Assembly (NCBI GenBank): GCA_028023455.1
Contig: JAQFVV010000030.1
Coordinates: 7,150,501-7,214,500 of the forward strand
DNA length: 64,000 nt
Source: Epiperipatus broadwayi
Lineage: Eukaryota > Onychophora > Udeonychophora > Euonychophora > Peripatidae
Reading direction: 5' to 3'
Part shown: piece by piece, positions 1-14,400 of the stretch
Numbering within the stretch: the stretch's first letter is position 1
Layout of the letters: each line of letters begins with the position of its first letter
Made by a program: the position numbers and the translations under genes
The notes under the pieces: model-generated
The model's input: only the letters and a program-made list of their open reading frames with translations
Told to the model about the DNA's origin: nothing
Databases searched by the model: none

Positions 1-2333
1 GTATGGTTTTAGAAAATCAGGAAATTTTATTGACAAAAGTATGCAAGTAAAGTATTATTAATAAAGATGTAAGCTAGGTAAGTCATGAATTACTTTAGCG
101 ATGAAGAGTAAAAAAAGTGCCTGAAATTAATATACAAATGTCAGTTGTTTAAGTACATAATTACTGACCTATTGTCAGATCAATATAAACAAATTTCCTT
201 TGGCTCAAAATATTGGCTGAAGAAAGCTTTTAAGAAAAAGTAAAGATAACTGTTGGATAAATATGTACAATACGATGTTTTTCTTGATAAAATTTGATGA
301 CCAAAATGTAGTCCACGGACTTAACTGGAACTGTTATCTAGTGTTAATTGATGACTCATATTTACATGTTTGAATAGGAAAAAAGCATTGGAGTACATTA
401 GTGCTATCAACACATATATTTTCTGGAATCTTAGCATTTAATATTGACTGAATCATCTTTTTGTGAAATATATTTTTGATTTTAATTTAAGCAATTCTAT
501 AAAAAATAAGATAATTAAACTGAGGCTAATATTGCAAAATTTAATTATTCACATGACTTTTAGTTTGAATAGAGTTTGTGGTAAAACTAAATTATCTTTT
601 TAACATAGTTTTTATTACTATTAATTTTAAACATAAGTAAAATAATAAAAAAATATATTAAAAGAAACAAATTTATTTCCTTTCCAATAACAGAAGGTTA
701 CATTCTTTTAAAAACATGATACAATTATAAAAATAAAATATACTTTAATCTAAACAACTTGAAACAAAAGAAATTACCTTTAGAATCTTTAGTGTCATAT
801 TTTGTTCAGCCAGAATTCTGCAATTTTACTGCTGAGCTATAACATTTTCTTATCTATTGATAACCTCTAATATCTAGGTTCAAAAATGAAAACTAAAATA
901 TAGATTCATTATTATTTTAATTGAATTGCTCACATCACCAACAAAAAATTAATCACCAACAAAAAATTAACTTGTAGCATCATTCCAAAGGCTCTCAAAA
1001 TCAATGAAAGAACAGTTAAATTTCAGAAATTCAATTTCCATAGATTTGAATATATTGTGCCTTGCTAATTGTAATCCCCAAGGTTTCTATATTTTTAAAA
1101 AGCCTCTCTGCATTAGTCTGTGGGAAAAGTTATCAAAATAAAGATTATTAGATGCTAATTGATCCACTGAACTTTGAAATATGATAGGATTACTGATACC
1201 ACAAATGCTAATTTGTTTCTCTTGTACAATTTCTGGTGGTTATTATATCCCATAGCTTAATAAATTCATTATCATTAGGGATTCTTTGTAGATAAATATT
1301 TTTCAGGCTAATTTTTGTGGTGAAAAAAGCCTTCTGCCCATGATTGTCTAGTGACTAGACTTTTTAATTCTACATTTGTAATGTCTGCATATTGTAATCT
1401 CATTTGCTTTTGTATTGGCAAAATAAATGTAACTCATTCCAAATTAAAGTTCAACTCTATTACCAGTATATACTTAGTTTGAAGGCAGTTCTCCTCTTCC
1501 TCTACTTTAGATCTCAGTGTAATGAGAAGTGGTCTATTGTGACAGATTATTGACCAGGAAGAAGTGAAAAGCATGCAGACCTTTCTTTATACTATCCACT
1601 TTTCTGTTATATCTTGCCATGACTTTGATTAGCATTCTGTTGCTTAACAGCTATGGCAGTATAAACAGAAATGTTTTATTTTGAAAGATGATTGACTGGA
1701 TTTTTTTAATTTAGTGTATGGCATGAAGGTGTTTGTTTATATCACCCCACTCTGCTGTCATAAATTCATACATCTCAGGGAATTTTGCTATGTATGTTGT
1801 TACACATTCTACTAATTGACAGCTATGACAATATAACCCAATTCCTCAAACTTCCATATATATGAGATTGATTTGTGGAGGAGTAAATTTTTATTAAATT
1901 TGCGTTTGTAAACATTTACTATGACTTCTATAACAAGAATATTTATATTTCCCTGAAAATCAGTTAAAACTTTTAAGTTTGTTGAATAATTAATTTAAAT
2001 TATTTCAACTTATTTACATCGAAGTATATATATATATAGCTTTTATCATTCAATATTTTTCCTTTTTTAAAATTACATTTATGTAAATAAGCATTTATTT
2101 TTATAGGCTATGTTTATAAATCGTAATACATTAAAGATCAGCCTTTTCAAGCTATTGGGCATTGCTTTTTACGAGTGTTAGTAGCTTGAAAAGGCTGATC
2201 TTTAATGTATTAAAATTACATTTATGTAAAAACATTTTAGATTTTTAAAAACTTTTACTGTTCCAACAAGATTTTATTTAATGTATAGAAATGTATTTAT
2301 ATACACATTTATTTTATATATTTTTTATTTTAG
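1..2333. other. Intron or upstream sequence, no gene seen
   Basis: AT-rich sequence with stops in all frames. It contains a short tandem of CACCAACAAAAAATTAAT near 943-970 and a (TA)n run near 2025. No CAP exon was recognised here. Probably the 3' part of the intron preceding the exon at 2334. Confidence 0.5.
2124..2212. repeat. Perfect 31-bp inverted repeat, 27-bp loop
   Basis: The arms 2124-2154 and 2182-2212 are exact reverse complements, including AAAGATCAGCC and its complement. The 27-base loop is TTGGGCATTGC then TTTTTACGAGTG and so on. It lies 120 bp upstream of a CAP exon. It could be a tiny foldback MITE or a recent inverted duplication. No target-site duplication is evident. Confidence 0.85.
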
Positions 2334-2418
2334 GATTGGCACGAACCATTAGCCAATGAAGCTAGAAAGCTCACCGAATCTTGTACATTTGCTCATGCTG
2401 TAGAGCGAAATCTTGACG
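2334..2418 (+). CDS. CAP gene exon (start of CAP domain)
   Basis: Preceded by a polypyrimidine-rich stretch ending TTTTAG and followed by the donor GTAAAT. It encodes 28 residues beginning [13 protein letters not shown] and ending HAVERNLD, plus one base of a Gly codon. The pattern W..PLA..A...C.FAH matches helix 1 of CAP domains, including the conserved His of the CAP cavity. The residues normally found before it (the HN..R motif) must lie on an exon upstream of position 1; none was found in 1-2333. Confidence 0.88.
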
Positions 2419-5400
2419 GTAAATTGCTTACGGATATCTGATAAAACTAAAAAAAAAAAAAAATTATTATGTAAATATGTTCTTTTCCACCCATTTTTAA
2501 GTATAATTTTAGCCGGTTTCTCTTCTAAAGATTGACTAGAAAGTCGAATGTTGAATTATTATCCATTCTATTTATTTATATATTATGTCCTTTATATATA
2601 TATAATAACAATGGGCCTATCAAAAAATAAAATTAATTTTAAAATGTACTATCAAAAATATATAGATAAAAAACAATGGGCCTTAAAATTAAAAAAAAAC
2701 GAGACTGAGGGGGGAAGGGGGAATTTACGAAATACCTACTATAGTTTCTGATTTTTATCACTTCTTTTATAACAAGATTTTTCAAACTTTTGGGACTGAA
2801 TGAAACATAGAATTATATAATATGATGTGAAAAAAATAAATGCGGTGTGTGTGTGTGTGTGGGGGGGGTCATTTTTACAGTTATTAAAACAATAATGAAA
2901 GTTAAATTTTAAATATTAATTAAGTTTATTAAAATTTAATACTTAAATAAATTTTCTTGGACAAAAGTTACGCTTGTTACTTTTTAGTTATTTATGCCTT
3001 TGTAGAGTAAAATTTAAAAACTTTTTTCTATCATTATTTTTTTTAAAAAAAAACTTATTTCTTCACGATTATTATTATTATTATTATTTTATTACTTTTT
3101 CAAAATTATGCAGGTTCTCAGCGAAAACTCGTAGGAAAAGCAAAAAAAAAAAATAGAATTAAAATGTTAATTAGACATGGAATCAATAAAAATGCACATT
3201 CTCCTCCAAAAATATGATGACAATTTCTATTTTTTAGACAAATCCAACTTTCAGTATTATATGATAATACGATAATCCAGAGATGTTCGTAATATAAAAT
3301 CAAATATTAAGTCTTGTAGAGCTAATAAGATTATTTCTAATTTTGTTTAATTTCGTATATTTTTCATTTAAATTAAAAAAAAAAAGCCTAAATAATTTTT
3401 ATTTAGATAAAACGTTTGAGTAATTATATTAATAATTATTTTTAATGTTAATATTTATCTATATTAACATTTAATGCATGCAGAAATGTTCAAGTATTGA
3501 TGTATATGCGCCTAAATTTATAATGTACTTATCAAACTGACTATTCCAAATATAATAATAAATGAAAATAATTCTCAGATTGGTTAAACTAATATTCTAA
3601 AACTCACCTTTTGAGAGTTGGTCATGATGATAAGTAGTTATTTTAAATTAAAAATGTTTATTAATTTAATTATATAATTTAAATTGTAATAGCCAATCTT
3701 TTTTATACTTAAAATATCTTTACATAATATTCTCATAAAGTCCAAAATCCTTTAATTTCATATATATATATTAATCGTCTTTTGTTATACATGTAAATTT
3801 ACATATTGTTATTTTTATTATACAACTTTCTTAGCCTTCCCCCTCTCCCCCATAAATATAAATTTACATCTGATGTCTCGTTGACCATATATGGCTTGTT
3901 GCTTAATCTGAGCGAGGGGGGGGAACCTAGGATATAAATATTATCACTGTGTACATGGCATATTATTTTTGAATACCCTGAACAACACATAATATGATAC
4001 CTCATTTAATTTATGAAGTGATAAATGATTTTGGCTAGTAATACTAATTCATAAAGCAGGATAATCAATGTGGTGATCATTAAGTCCTATGGGCCACAAA
4101 GTCATTGTTAAATGTATACATTTATTTACAAAATCTTATACTATTACATTAATATGTAGTGAGAAGTGGCTAGAAATTTTAAAGTTCAGAAATGAGTATT
4201 GTTTATTATATATTTTCTATTTTAGCTTTTACGTATTTAATTACAAATATATATGAAATTAATTCAGAAATGGTGGAATTGATTCGATTGCTTATATATG
4301 TATAAAACCCACTGCCAAATATGGCCCTTTCCATAATCCTTCATATAGAATCAGAAAAAGAAAAGAAATTGCTCACTAAGTTTTCCTAAATACTGGAAGT
4401 TAAAATTTAAGTGTTTTTCCATTTTGTTACCCTCCAACTAAAAATAGCTAGATAACGTATTTACTGATCAATATTAATGTTTTCTGGATTGGTTAAGGAG
4501 TTCTACTTCAAAAAATTTTCTAGACCTAATTAGAACCTGAAAATATTTTCAAGTTTACCCATCACAGATTCAAGCCTAGGATGTAGAGAATAGCAAAAAG
4601 GACGTATTACTATTATTGTACCATAAAACCATTAGTAAAAATATAGTTTGCTTAAAATATATATTGATTTAAATAAGTAAGCAGTAAATGTATTTTTTAA
4701 TAATTGTTTTTTTTTTTTTGAGATTATTTTCAACCAACAAAGTAAAAACAAACATTTTGGTGCTTGTATTATAGCTAAAGATGCCGTTGGATGGCGCCGT
4801 TTTCACACTAAAACTATAAAATATGAACATTGTGCTGGGCCTGTTTTTTGGTATTTAATTTTTTTATTTTTGAATAACTATGGAAATGCCAAATACATAA
4901 AAATTGAGGTAGTGATATATCTGGTCCATTAAAATAGTAATTATCAGAGTTTATTTAGGTATAATTAAAGCATCCATTCCTCTATTCATTCTTGAAAGAC
5001 GTAAGCAAAAGAAAAATGATCGCAAGATGCGTTTTATGCTGAATAACAATCTTCATTTGATTCAATTGTAATAACTTTTATTCCATCAACTTTCGTTTAA
5101 TATTTATTAATATCAAATTCTTACAATTTGATCTACAGGTATCAATTTTTTTGCACTTAGAACTTTGACATCATCCACTTTAAATAAAAACCTTAATAAT
5201 TATTATTAAATATTTATTAGATTAGATATTATTGTAGCATTTCTAATGGATAGTATCAAAGATGTTAACACAAAAAATTTGATACTTGTAAATATAATTT
5301 AATAATTATGAGAGCTTCCAAAGCATCATTAATTAAAATAAGATAAATTGATTTTTTTAAAAAAATATTATGTGCAAAAAGTATTGTTTGCATTTATATC

Positions 5401-8400
5401 TTGGCAATTTTAATACTGGGAATTCATTTTTGAAAACATTTATTAAACTTCTATTTTTATTAAAACAGGCAAAACTCTCCATACAGTAGTGCCACACAGA
5501 AATGATGATCATGTGATGTTCTGTTTTTATTTTGTAAATTTTGTAAAGTAGTATTACATTTCCACTATTATATATATGTAATGGCTGCAGAAAGGAGTTT
5601 GCTATTAACTGAAAGGAGACCCTTTGATTCCTCTTGGAGGCCTTAAAGGAACCGAGCAGGGCAAATTCCTAATGTCCACTCCATACGCTCTTGTCGTTGC
5701 AGCTGTTATTACTATATGTTTATTCATATAGTATACGAACATGGATGGGCTGCTCACCAACATGCATTAGCCAGCGTGGTGAGTTTATTGGCTTTTTACC
5801 TCTGAGTTTAAGATCAAGAAACACCATGGTCTTTCTTCTCAGTGCCTGATAAGGCAGAATGAATGTTTGTGTAAATGATAAAGATTTTTCCCAATTATAC
5901 AATTATGACAGACAAAAATAAAGCATGGCCCTTAATCCCAGGAGGCTGTAAAGTCACCAACCAAGGCAGCGGTTGGTGGCCGAAGGCGGAGGGTGCTAAG
6001 AATATCCTGGAGGCGGACCCAGGCTGCCATTTGATGACTTTTTATTTAGGTACTTACAACTGCAGATCACTTTCAAGTGAAGGAAGATTGCAAGAATTAG
6101 AAGAAGAACTCTCTTATATTAAATGGGATATTATTGGACTTTGTGAAGTTAGAAGAAAAGGTGAAGAGACAATTGATTTAAAAAGTGGACATATGCTCTA
6201 TTATAAAGGCACAAATATTGGAAATACAAGTGGAGTAGGATTCATTATAAATAAAAAGTGGAAGAACAATATTGTGGAGATTGATGGTGTATCAGACAGA
6301 GTGGCAAGATTAGTTATACAACTTAATAGCAGATATCAAATGCAGATAATTCAGGTTTATGCCCCAACAAGTTCTCACAGTGATGAAGTAGTAGAAGATT
6401 TTTATATGGATGTACAAAAGGCTTTTGATCAGAGTAAACAACATTTTAAAATTGTTATGGGAGATTTTAATGCTAGAATTGGTAAACAAATGAAAGATGA
6501 AAGTGTTGTAGGTAATTTTGGTTATGGTAATAGAAATGAGAGAGGACATAGACTTGTGGAGTTTGCAGAGAAGGAAAAACTTTATATTATGAATTCTTTT
6601 TTTGAGAAAAATGTTAGAAGGAAATGGACATGGAAGCATCCAAATGAAGGTACAGCAGAATTGGATTATATTTTGACTAACAGGAAATACATATTTCAAG
6701 ATTGTAATGTTCTTAATAAATTTAACACAGGAAGTGATCATCGATTAGTAAGGGGTAAGATACATGTTAATGTAAAACTAGAGAGACAAAAATTATTAAG
6801 AAAAACTATATTTACAGTTGATATTCCTAATCTTCAGAAACATTCTAATGAATTTAAATTAGAACTTACAAATCGGTTTCAAGTATTAGTAGATTTTGAA
6901 CATGATTCAGATTTGAATGAAATTAATATGAAAATAACTGATACACTTTTAAAAACTGCAACAAAGATAGCTGGTAGAAAAAAGCAGCAATTGACTAATA
7001 AAATTTCTACTGAGACTAGAGAACTTATGAAGAAAAGAAGGAATATGAAGATATGCAAGAATGATGCATTAAAAAGAATTGAATATCTCGAATTTTGTAA
7101 AATGGTGCGGAAAAGAGTTGAAAATGATATAAGAAAGTATAACTGTGAACTAGCAAGAAAAGCTGTAGAAGAAAATAAAAGTCTTAAGAATGTAAAACAA
7201 CATTTTGGTATTGGTAGGAAATTTATATCTGCAATAAGGAAAAAAGATGGAATTATTACTAAAAAGAGGGATGACATTATGAATTTGGTAGAAGATTTTT
7301 ATCAAGAATTATATAGTAATAAAGAACAAGTACCTCCTATATCTATTACATCTTCCGAATTGCCCAGAATTTTAAATGAAGAAGTGAGAAATGCAATTAA
7401 ATGTATGAAAAAAGGAAAGGCTCCAGGTAATGATGGAATTATAATTGATATATTAAAAGAAGCAGGTGAAGAAACAGAAAAAATATTAGCAAAGTTATAT
7501 ACCAAATGTCTAAATGATAAAGATGTACCGGATGATTGGAAGAATGCAGTAATAATATTAATATTTAAAAAAGGTGATAAAGAAGATATTAGAAATTACA
7601 GACCTATCAGCCTTTTATCAGTTTTATATAAAATTTTTACCAAGATAATTACAACTCGTCTACAGAGAACCTTGGATTTTCACCAACCAAGAGAACAAGC
7701 TGGATTTAAAAGTGGTTTTAGTACAGTAGATCATATTCAAGTATTGAGAGAAGTTATAGAAAGGACAAATAAATATGAGTTGTCATTATGTTTTGGATTT
7801 GTAGATTATGAAAAGGCATTTGATTCTATAAACATTTCTTCAGTGATTAAAGCATTGGATCATCAAGGTATAGATCCAGGATATTGTCATATTTTAAAGA
7901 ATATTTATAAAAATGCAACAGCAACAATTAGATTACATAATGATACTGGGAAAGTCAACATTGAGAAAGGTGTAAGACAAGGTGACTCCATATCTCCAAA
8001 ACTTTTTACAGCAGTGCTGCAAGAAGTATTTTGTGGATTAAAATGGGAAACTAAAGGAGTGAAAGTAAATGGAGATTATTTAAGTCATTTAGATTTCGCA
8101 GATGATGTAGTTGTTTTTGCAAATAGTGCTTCCGAGCTGCAGGAAATGTTGCAGGAGTTATCAGATGAAAGTAGGACTAAAGATAAATGTTAAAAAGACT
8201 AAAGTAATGTTTAATTGATTTGCTCCAAATATGAAAATAAAGATTGATTATGATGAATTAGAAGAAGTTAAGAGTTACAAATACCTTGGTCAGATTATTA
8301 ATACAGATGGAAACATAATAGAGGAAATTAATCATAGAATTAAACTTGGTTGGAGTGCTTTTGGTAGAAATAACTTGATATTAAAAGGAAATATGCCTAT

Positions 8401-11400
8401 GTGTTTGAAAAGAAAGGTTTTTAACAAATGTGTTTTACCAGTTCTTACTTATGGATCTGAGACTTGGACACTTAATAGAAGATCAATACAGAGACTTCAG
8501 ACCACTCAAAGAAGTATGGAGAGATGTATGTTGGGAGTAACAAGAAGAGATCGAAAACGCAATGTATGGGTAAGAGAACAAACAGGTGTTACTGACCTCA
8601 TTGAAAAAATTAAAAGATTGAAGTGGAGTTGGGCTGGACATATTGCTAGAAGAGATGATAATAGATGGACAATTGAAATTTTAAACTGGATTCCAAGAGA
8701 TTGTAAAAGACCCAGAAGGAGACCACATGTAAGATGGATGGATGAAATAAGAAAATGTGTAGGGGTGATGTGGAGAAGAGAAGCTAAAGATCGGAGAAGA
8801 TGGATTAAACTTGGAGAGACCTTCATCCTGCAGTGGATTGATAATGGTTGATAATGATGATAATGATGATATATGTAATACATGTTACCTATGAATGGTC
8901 TTAAGATGTAGTAGTTGATACATCTGCCTATCTTAGCCATGATTCTAAATTCAAATCTAAGTGCTACATGGCAATTTTTTTGAATATATAAAGATTTGAC
9001 AACAAGTCACCATTCATGTTTTGTGGTAAATGAGTGTCTTAGCTATTCTTAGATAGAGTGTAAACAAACCATTACTAATCAGCAGTTGATTTGTTCTGTG
9101 ATTATGTTTTTTCTTGTAGGCTGTTTCTCATTAGAATAATGCTGTTAAGTCTTTTGTTCAGTAGAGAGGTGTTGAAAGATATTTTATTTTTAAAATTATT
9201 TTATAACTGATTAGAATAAATCAGATTTAAAACATTTTTTAAAATATATTTTATTAATTGACTAATTTTAATTTAAAATAAACTGAGTGCAATAAAGTAG
9301 CAATATTTCCGCAATAGTGATAGGTATGGATGTATATACTTTTTTCAACATATATAAAATAATGTCTGTCTTTTGCTATAGTATGATTCTCAAAAGAATG
9401 GTTTGAAACTATTTAACTTTTTTGTTTTAACAGTAGGAGAACAAAACTCTCACTCAAAGGGAGAGGAGAAACAATATATAGAAAATTTGGTTATAATTAT
9501 AATATTTTGAACACAGCTTTGAGTGAATTTAACCAAATTATTATGTTACAAGGGATGTTTAGGTTTTTCTTTTTCAGATAATTGCGATTACTGCAGATAT
9601 TTAACTGACAATATTTGAAAGAGACTAACTGTTTAAACTGAGATGAGTTGCTAGTCAAATTAATACTGATCAGCAATATCTAGACAGATATCCCAAAACA
9701 AAAGTGCAGTTTTTGGATGCACATTGAAGCACTGGAAAAAAAAAATCGAATTAATTTGTTGTTGCAAAAATGTACTATAAAAATGATTAATTGTTACCAT
9801 GTGGGTGGTTTTAGCATCAGAAATGACAGATTTAGTTATGATTTAATATCCTTTCATCACTCTATCCCCATTATAAATTATAGTTATTGAACGGAATTGC
9901 TTTTGTAATATCCTAATTAGATGTAGAAGTTATCTTATTAGAGAATGGTTATGATAATTATAATGAAAGTTACTGGTAATGTTTTTTTTTATGAGCCTCT
10001 TATGTTATTTTGTTTTACAATATTAATTATTTATTTACAGTAATTATGTCCATCAATCAATCAATCAATAGTATTCTGTCCAATAGACAGGTCCAGACAG
10101 TAGTCACAACATCAGTTTATCCATTCTTCTATTCCATTCTCTTCCTTGCCCATTTCTTCAACTCTACATAAGTCTACCCATCCCGTATATTTAAAAAAAT
10201 CACATTTATAGAAATAGACAGTGGGCACATGTATTGAAACAATAAAAATCTGCATAGAGCTTCAAACATGTGAATAAGCAGGTGAAATATATATATATAG
10301 GATAAACAAGTTATAAATTTCATAACTTGCTTTTAGCTTGCATTTTATGATCACTAGATGGATTTTTACCAATAGCTCCTAACAGGCTTTTGTTTACATA
10401 AATGCTGAGAGAGATAGAATTCAATATCTTTTGTTGTCTCCACCTCCAGACCAGCTGGTTTCAAGCTAGTTGGCTCACATCAGTGAAGGGTAGAGAGTTT
10501 CTAGTCTCTCTACCCTTCACTGGAATTCTCTACCCTTCACTGACATGAGCCAACTAGCTTGAAACCAGCTTGTGTGGGGGTGGAGACAATGAAAGAGATA
10601 TTGAATTCTATCTCTTTCGGTATTTATGTAAACAAAAGCTTGTTAGGAGCTATTGGTAAAGCTCCATCTAGTGAATATATATATATATAGTTTTTCTCAT
10701 AGGTAAAGATTTCCTACTCTCATTAAGATTTATTACTATGGCACAAAAAGTACAAGAAGCATGAAAAATATGTGCATATATGAATGAAAAACAAATACTT
10801 TATTGAAGTAAAAGTTTCTCTGATAAAATCATTTCTGCATTTTGAGATATAAAAATGAAATAATAATATAGTCATAATTTAAATGTAATGGTAGTTAATT
10901 TATAATGACCAGATTATCAGATTCATAAACTAAAGCTTTCTGAATAATTCCCAGTTGAATAAAAGTAAAACTAAAAAAAAATCAATTAATTCAATGGAAT
11001 GAAAGTGTCAGACTTAAGATTTATTTTGATAGACATCACTGCTCATGCCCTGGAATTACCCATTCTTGTAATAGTAAGTTAGTCTCATGCAAAATTTTAT
11101 CATTATATAAACTTAGAATAATGTTATATTGTTATAAGTTTTGATAATGCAAAATAAAAATTACAGAAATTAAAAATAATGACATATTACTCAGATTGTA
11201 TTCAAAATAAGTATTATTTTAAAAAATTTGGTAGGAATCTTTATTTTATGAAACTTCAACACTTTTTTTCAGAAAATCTCTAAATATAAGGTTGCCATTA
11301 TTATATAAATTTTTATTTCCAATTGCAAGCTTATTATCATATATTATATGATTATGAAAATGGGACAGAAATAAGTATCAATTTGTGCCATTACAGGTAT

Positions 11401-14400
11401 ATCTTATATCTAGTATTGTTTATTTGTAAACAAAAGGCTTTAGAATTAAAAAAAAAAATTTTTTTTATATTTAGATAAGCTTTTATTGGAGATTTTTTGT
11501 ATACATTTAGACAGCTATTTTTTTTGAAAAAGTATAGTATAATCCAATAGTAATAAGACTTTTTCTAATTAAGGCCAAACATATGGACAGAATGTGGCCC
11601 AAGTTGGATCCAAATGTATTCTTTGGAAAGACATGATTGCTAAGTGGTATGCAGAAAAGGAATATATGATAGAGGATTCTTGTCAGCCTAATAAGGCATG
11701 TACACATTATATTCAAGTAAGTTAGTTATTTGTTTTATTTATTATCACTTCTTATACAAATTTTTTTATTTTATTTATTAATATAAGGGGATTTGAATTC
11801 AGACTTTGGCATTAGTGTGAGATTTAAGCATTCCATCTTCAGATTTTCAATGATGTGGATGGCTGAAGAGTTGAAAGGTGAAGTAGATCAGAGCCTGTCC
11901 GTTAAAGTATGAAGGCTTGCTGTCTTAATACAAAGCTGAGCGCTGATTGTATATATGTCTAGAGATGATAATCTGGACCAACTGATAGTGCTGGTTAGCA
12001 TGAAATACGTGTATTGGTGATTATTTATCTTTTAGATGCCTGTGAGGTCTGGTGTACAGTGGTATGAGTTAGCATGGAGAGTTGAAGGTTGAGTGAAAGC
12101 CTGAGTTCAAAGCCCCTTATATTTACATTTAAGATACAGGTATGAAAAAGCCTGTATGTCAAATATTTATTTATAAATATTATTTATCTACATGCAAGTA
12201 TAATAGTTTTTTAATTGCATACACTCTAACAATAAGTTTTCTCATTCTTTTTAAACATTGTAACTGACTTTCTAACTTATTTTTTTCCACAAAAATATTA
12301 GCAATTGTAATTTATTCCTGGTCTAACTTTTATTAGATCTTATTATTAATAATTGTGCTCAAAAATACTTTTCTAATTTGAAAATATCTATCCAAATAAT
12401 CAAAAAGTCAGATCATCGCGTTAACTCGTTTTAATCTCTTTTATAAACGTGGACCAGGATCTTTGTCATTGAGTGGAAGATGCACTTCACTTTGACTACA
12501 ATATTTCTGTCTATAACTTAGTTTTTAGCTGATTTTAAAATGTACATATAGATAAATCTTAAACTGGATTCCAAGAGATTGTAAAAGACCCAGAAAGATA
12601 CCACATGTGAGATGGATGGATGAAATAAGAAAGTGTGCAGGGGTGATGTGGAGAAGAGAAGCAAAAGATCGGAGATGGATTGAACTTGGAGAGACCTTCA
12701 TCCTGCAGTGAATTGATAATGGTTGATGATGATGATGTCACTGTAATCTTAAATCTTCTTCTCAAGATAATATTTAAACTTTTCCTCCTTTATCTTCTTC
12801 AGTTTCTTTTAGTGGGTAACTTCATCATTTCTTTTTTTAAGAAAATTCAATGCATTTTCTTTTTTTTTTTTTACATTTCTTCATCAAGTATATTTCTTTT
12901 ATGTATTTTTAGCATCGGAGTTTTAGATTTATTTGAGATATATGTCAAATATACATCTCATAAAGGCTTCAATCATTTTTTTGATTCTTTTTATAGTACC
13001 GCTCACTTTGGAATCAGGTCAAAACATTTAATGAAGTTCAATCACATTTTTATTAGTTTTCGGATAATTTTTATTAAACAATTCAAAACAAAACAACACT
13101 CTCCATATAGTAGTGCCATCTTGTGCTAACAAGAGCAATCAATGGATGCCAGAAGGCTTGTGCATAAAATCCCTATCTAGTGCCTACTCATCCAATATCC
13201 CCAGACTAGTTTCTGGCTTGTGGCCTTCATCAGTGAGGAGCCTTGGATCTGAGAGCACTGCACCTAGTTCTTAGGATCTAATGCAACCCTCCAGCACCCA
13301 CCTTTTAACTCTATTTAACTACAAAACTATGAGAATGAAAATTTTTATTCATATATTAAATAAAATCATTTATCCATTATGGTTTCCATTGAACGTTTTA
13401 GTTATTGTTTTCAATTTCTAAACAGCTTTTAAAACTCTTATTTAAAATAGAAAAAAAAAAACACCTTTTTAAACTAATGGTATATTTAACCATTTAATAC
13501 CATAACATTGGTTTCTATTAACTCCAGATTATTATTGCATATTTCCAAGTGCTTTATCTACCACGTGGATAAAACTTGGAACATTTTTCATGAAGATGTG
13601 AATGCATAATGCATTTGCTTTCACTATTCTTTTACAATAGGGATAAATAAGCTATTAAAAAGGCTTTTATTCTAAAGAGGGTTTTTAAATAGGTCTTTTA
13701 TCTTTACCCAGTTTACATTATTTTACTTAAGCTTATTTTCATTCCAAAAGTGTTATAAGATTTGAAAATGACTGTATAAAGATAAAAACAGTTGAAACGT
13801 TGGAGTTTTGTATTATATATATATATGTTAAGATTTATTAATTCTGTTTAGTATTTGATTATATTTACCCACAACATTTAGGTATATTGCTATATGGTCA
13901 GCAAATTTCATGTATACTTTTTTTCCAATTCATTTTACTTCCACGGTGCATGGGCTTATTATTATTCAAGATAATCAATTCTTTATTTGTTAGTGATAAT
14001 TTTCTTTATTTTTCTTCATCGACTTATTCTAGATTTTAATTCTTTCAACACTCTATTGAGGTTATGGCTACTTACTTATTTTTTAACTTACTTGCACGAT
14101 TGGACCTATAAAACTTTTAACCCTTTATATCATATGGATAAAGTAAGAAACTGTCTTTCTAATAACTTAAAATTTTGCAAAGAGCATACAACTAGAGAAA
14201 GCAATCAAAGACTAACAGATAAAATTAAAAAAAACAACAAATTTTGCAATGCATGTATAGTCTACATTGTAAAGGTTAAAATCAAATATATGTCTTTATT
14301 GTTGAAATAATTTTATCCTTTTTTTCTGTTTTATCTCCAGGGCACCCCATTATTAATGTGAACTATTATTGGTGCCATTGAAAAAGCTCCTTTATAAATT

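Noticed and set aside
6310-7505. Minus-strand ORFs of 67-143 codons opposite the RTE ORF
   Set aside because: Shadows of the LINE coding strand, with low-complexity Ile/Phe/Ser-rich translations.
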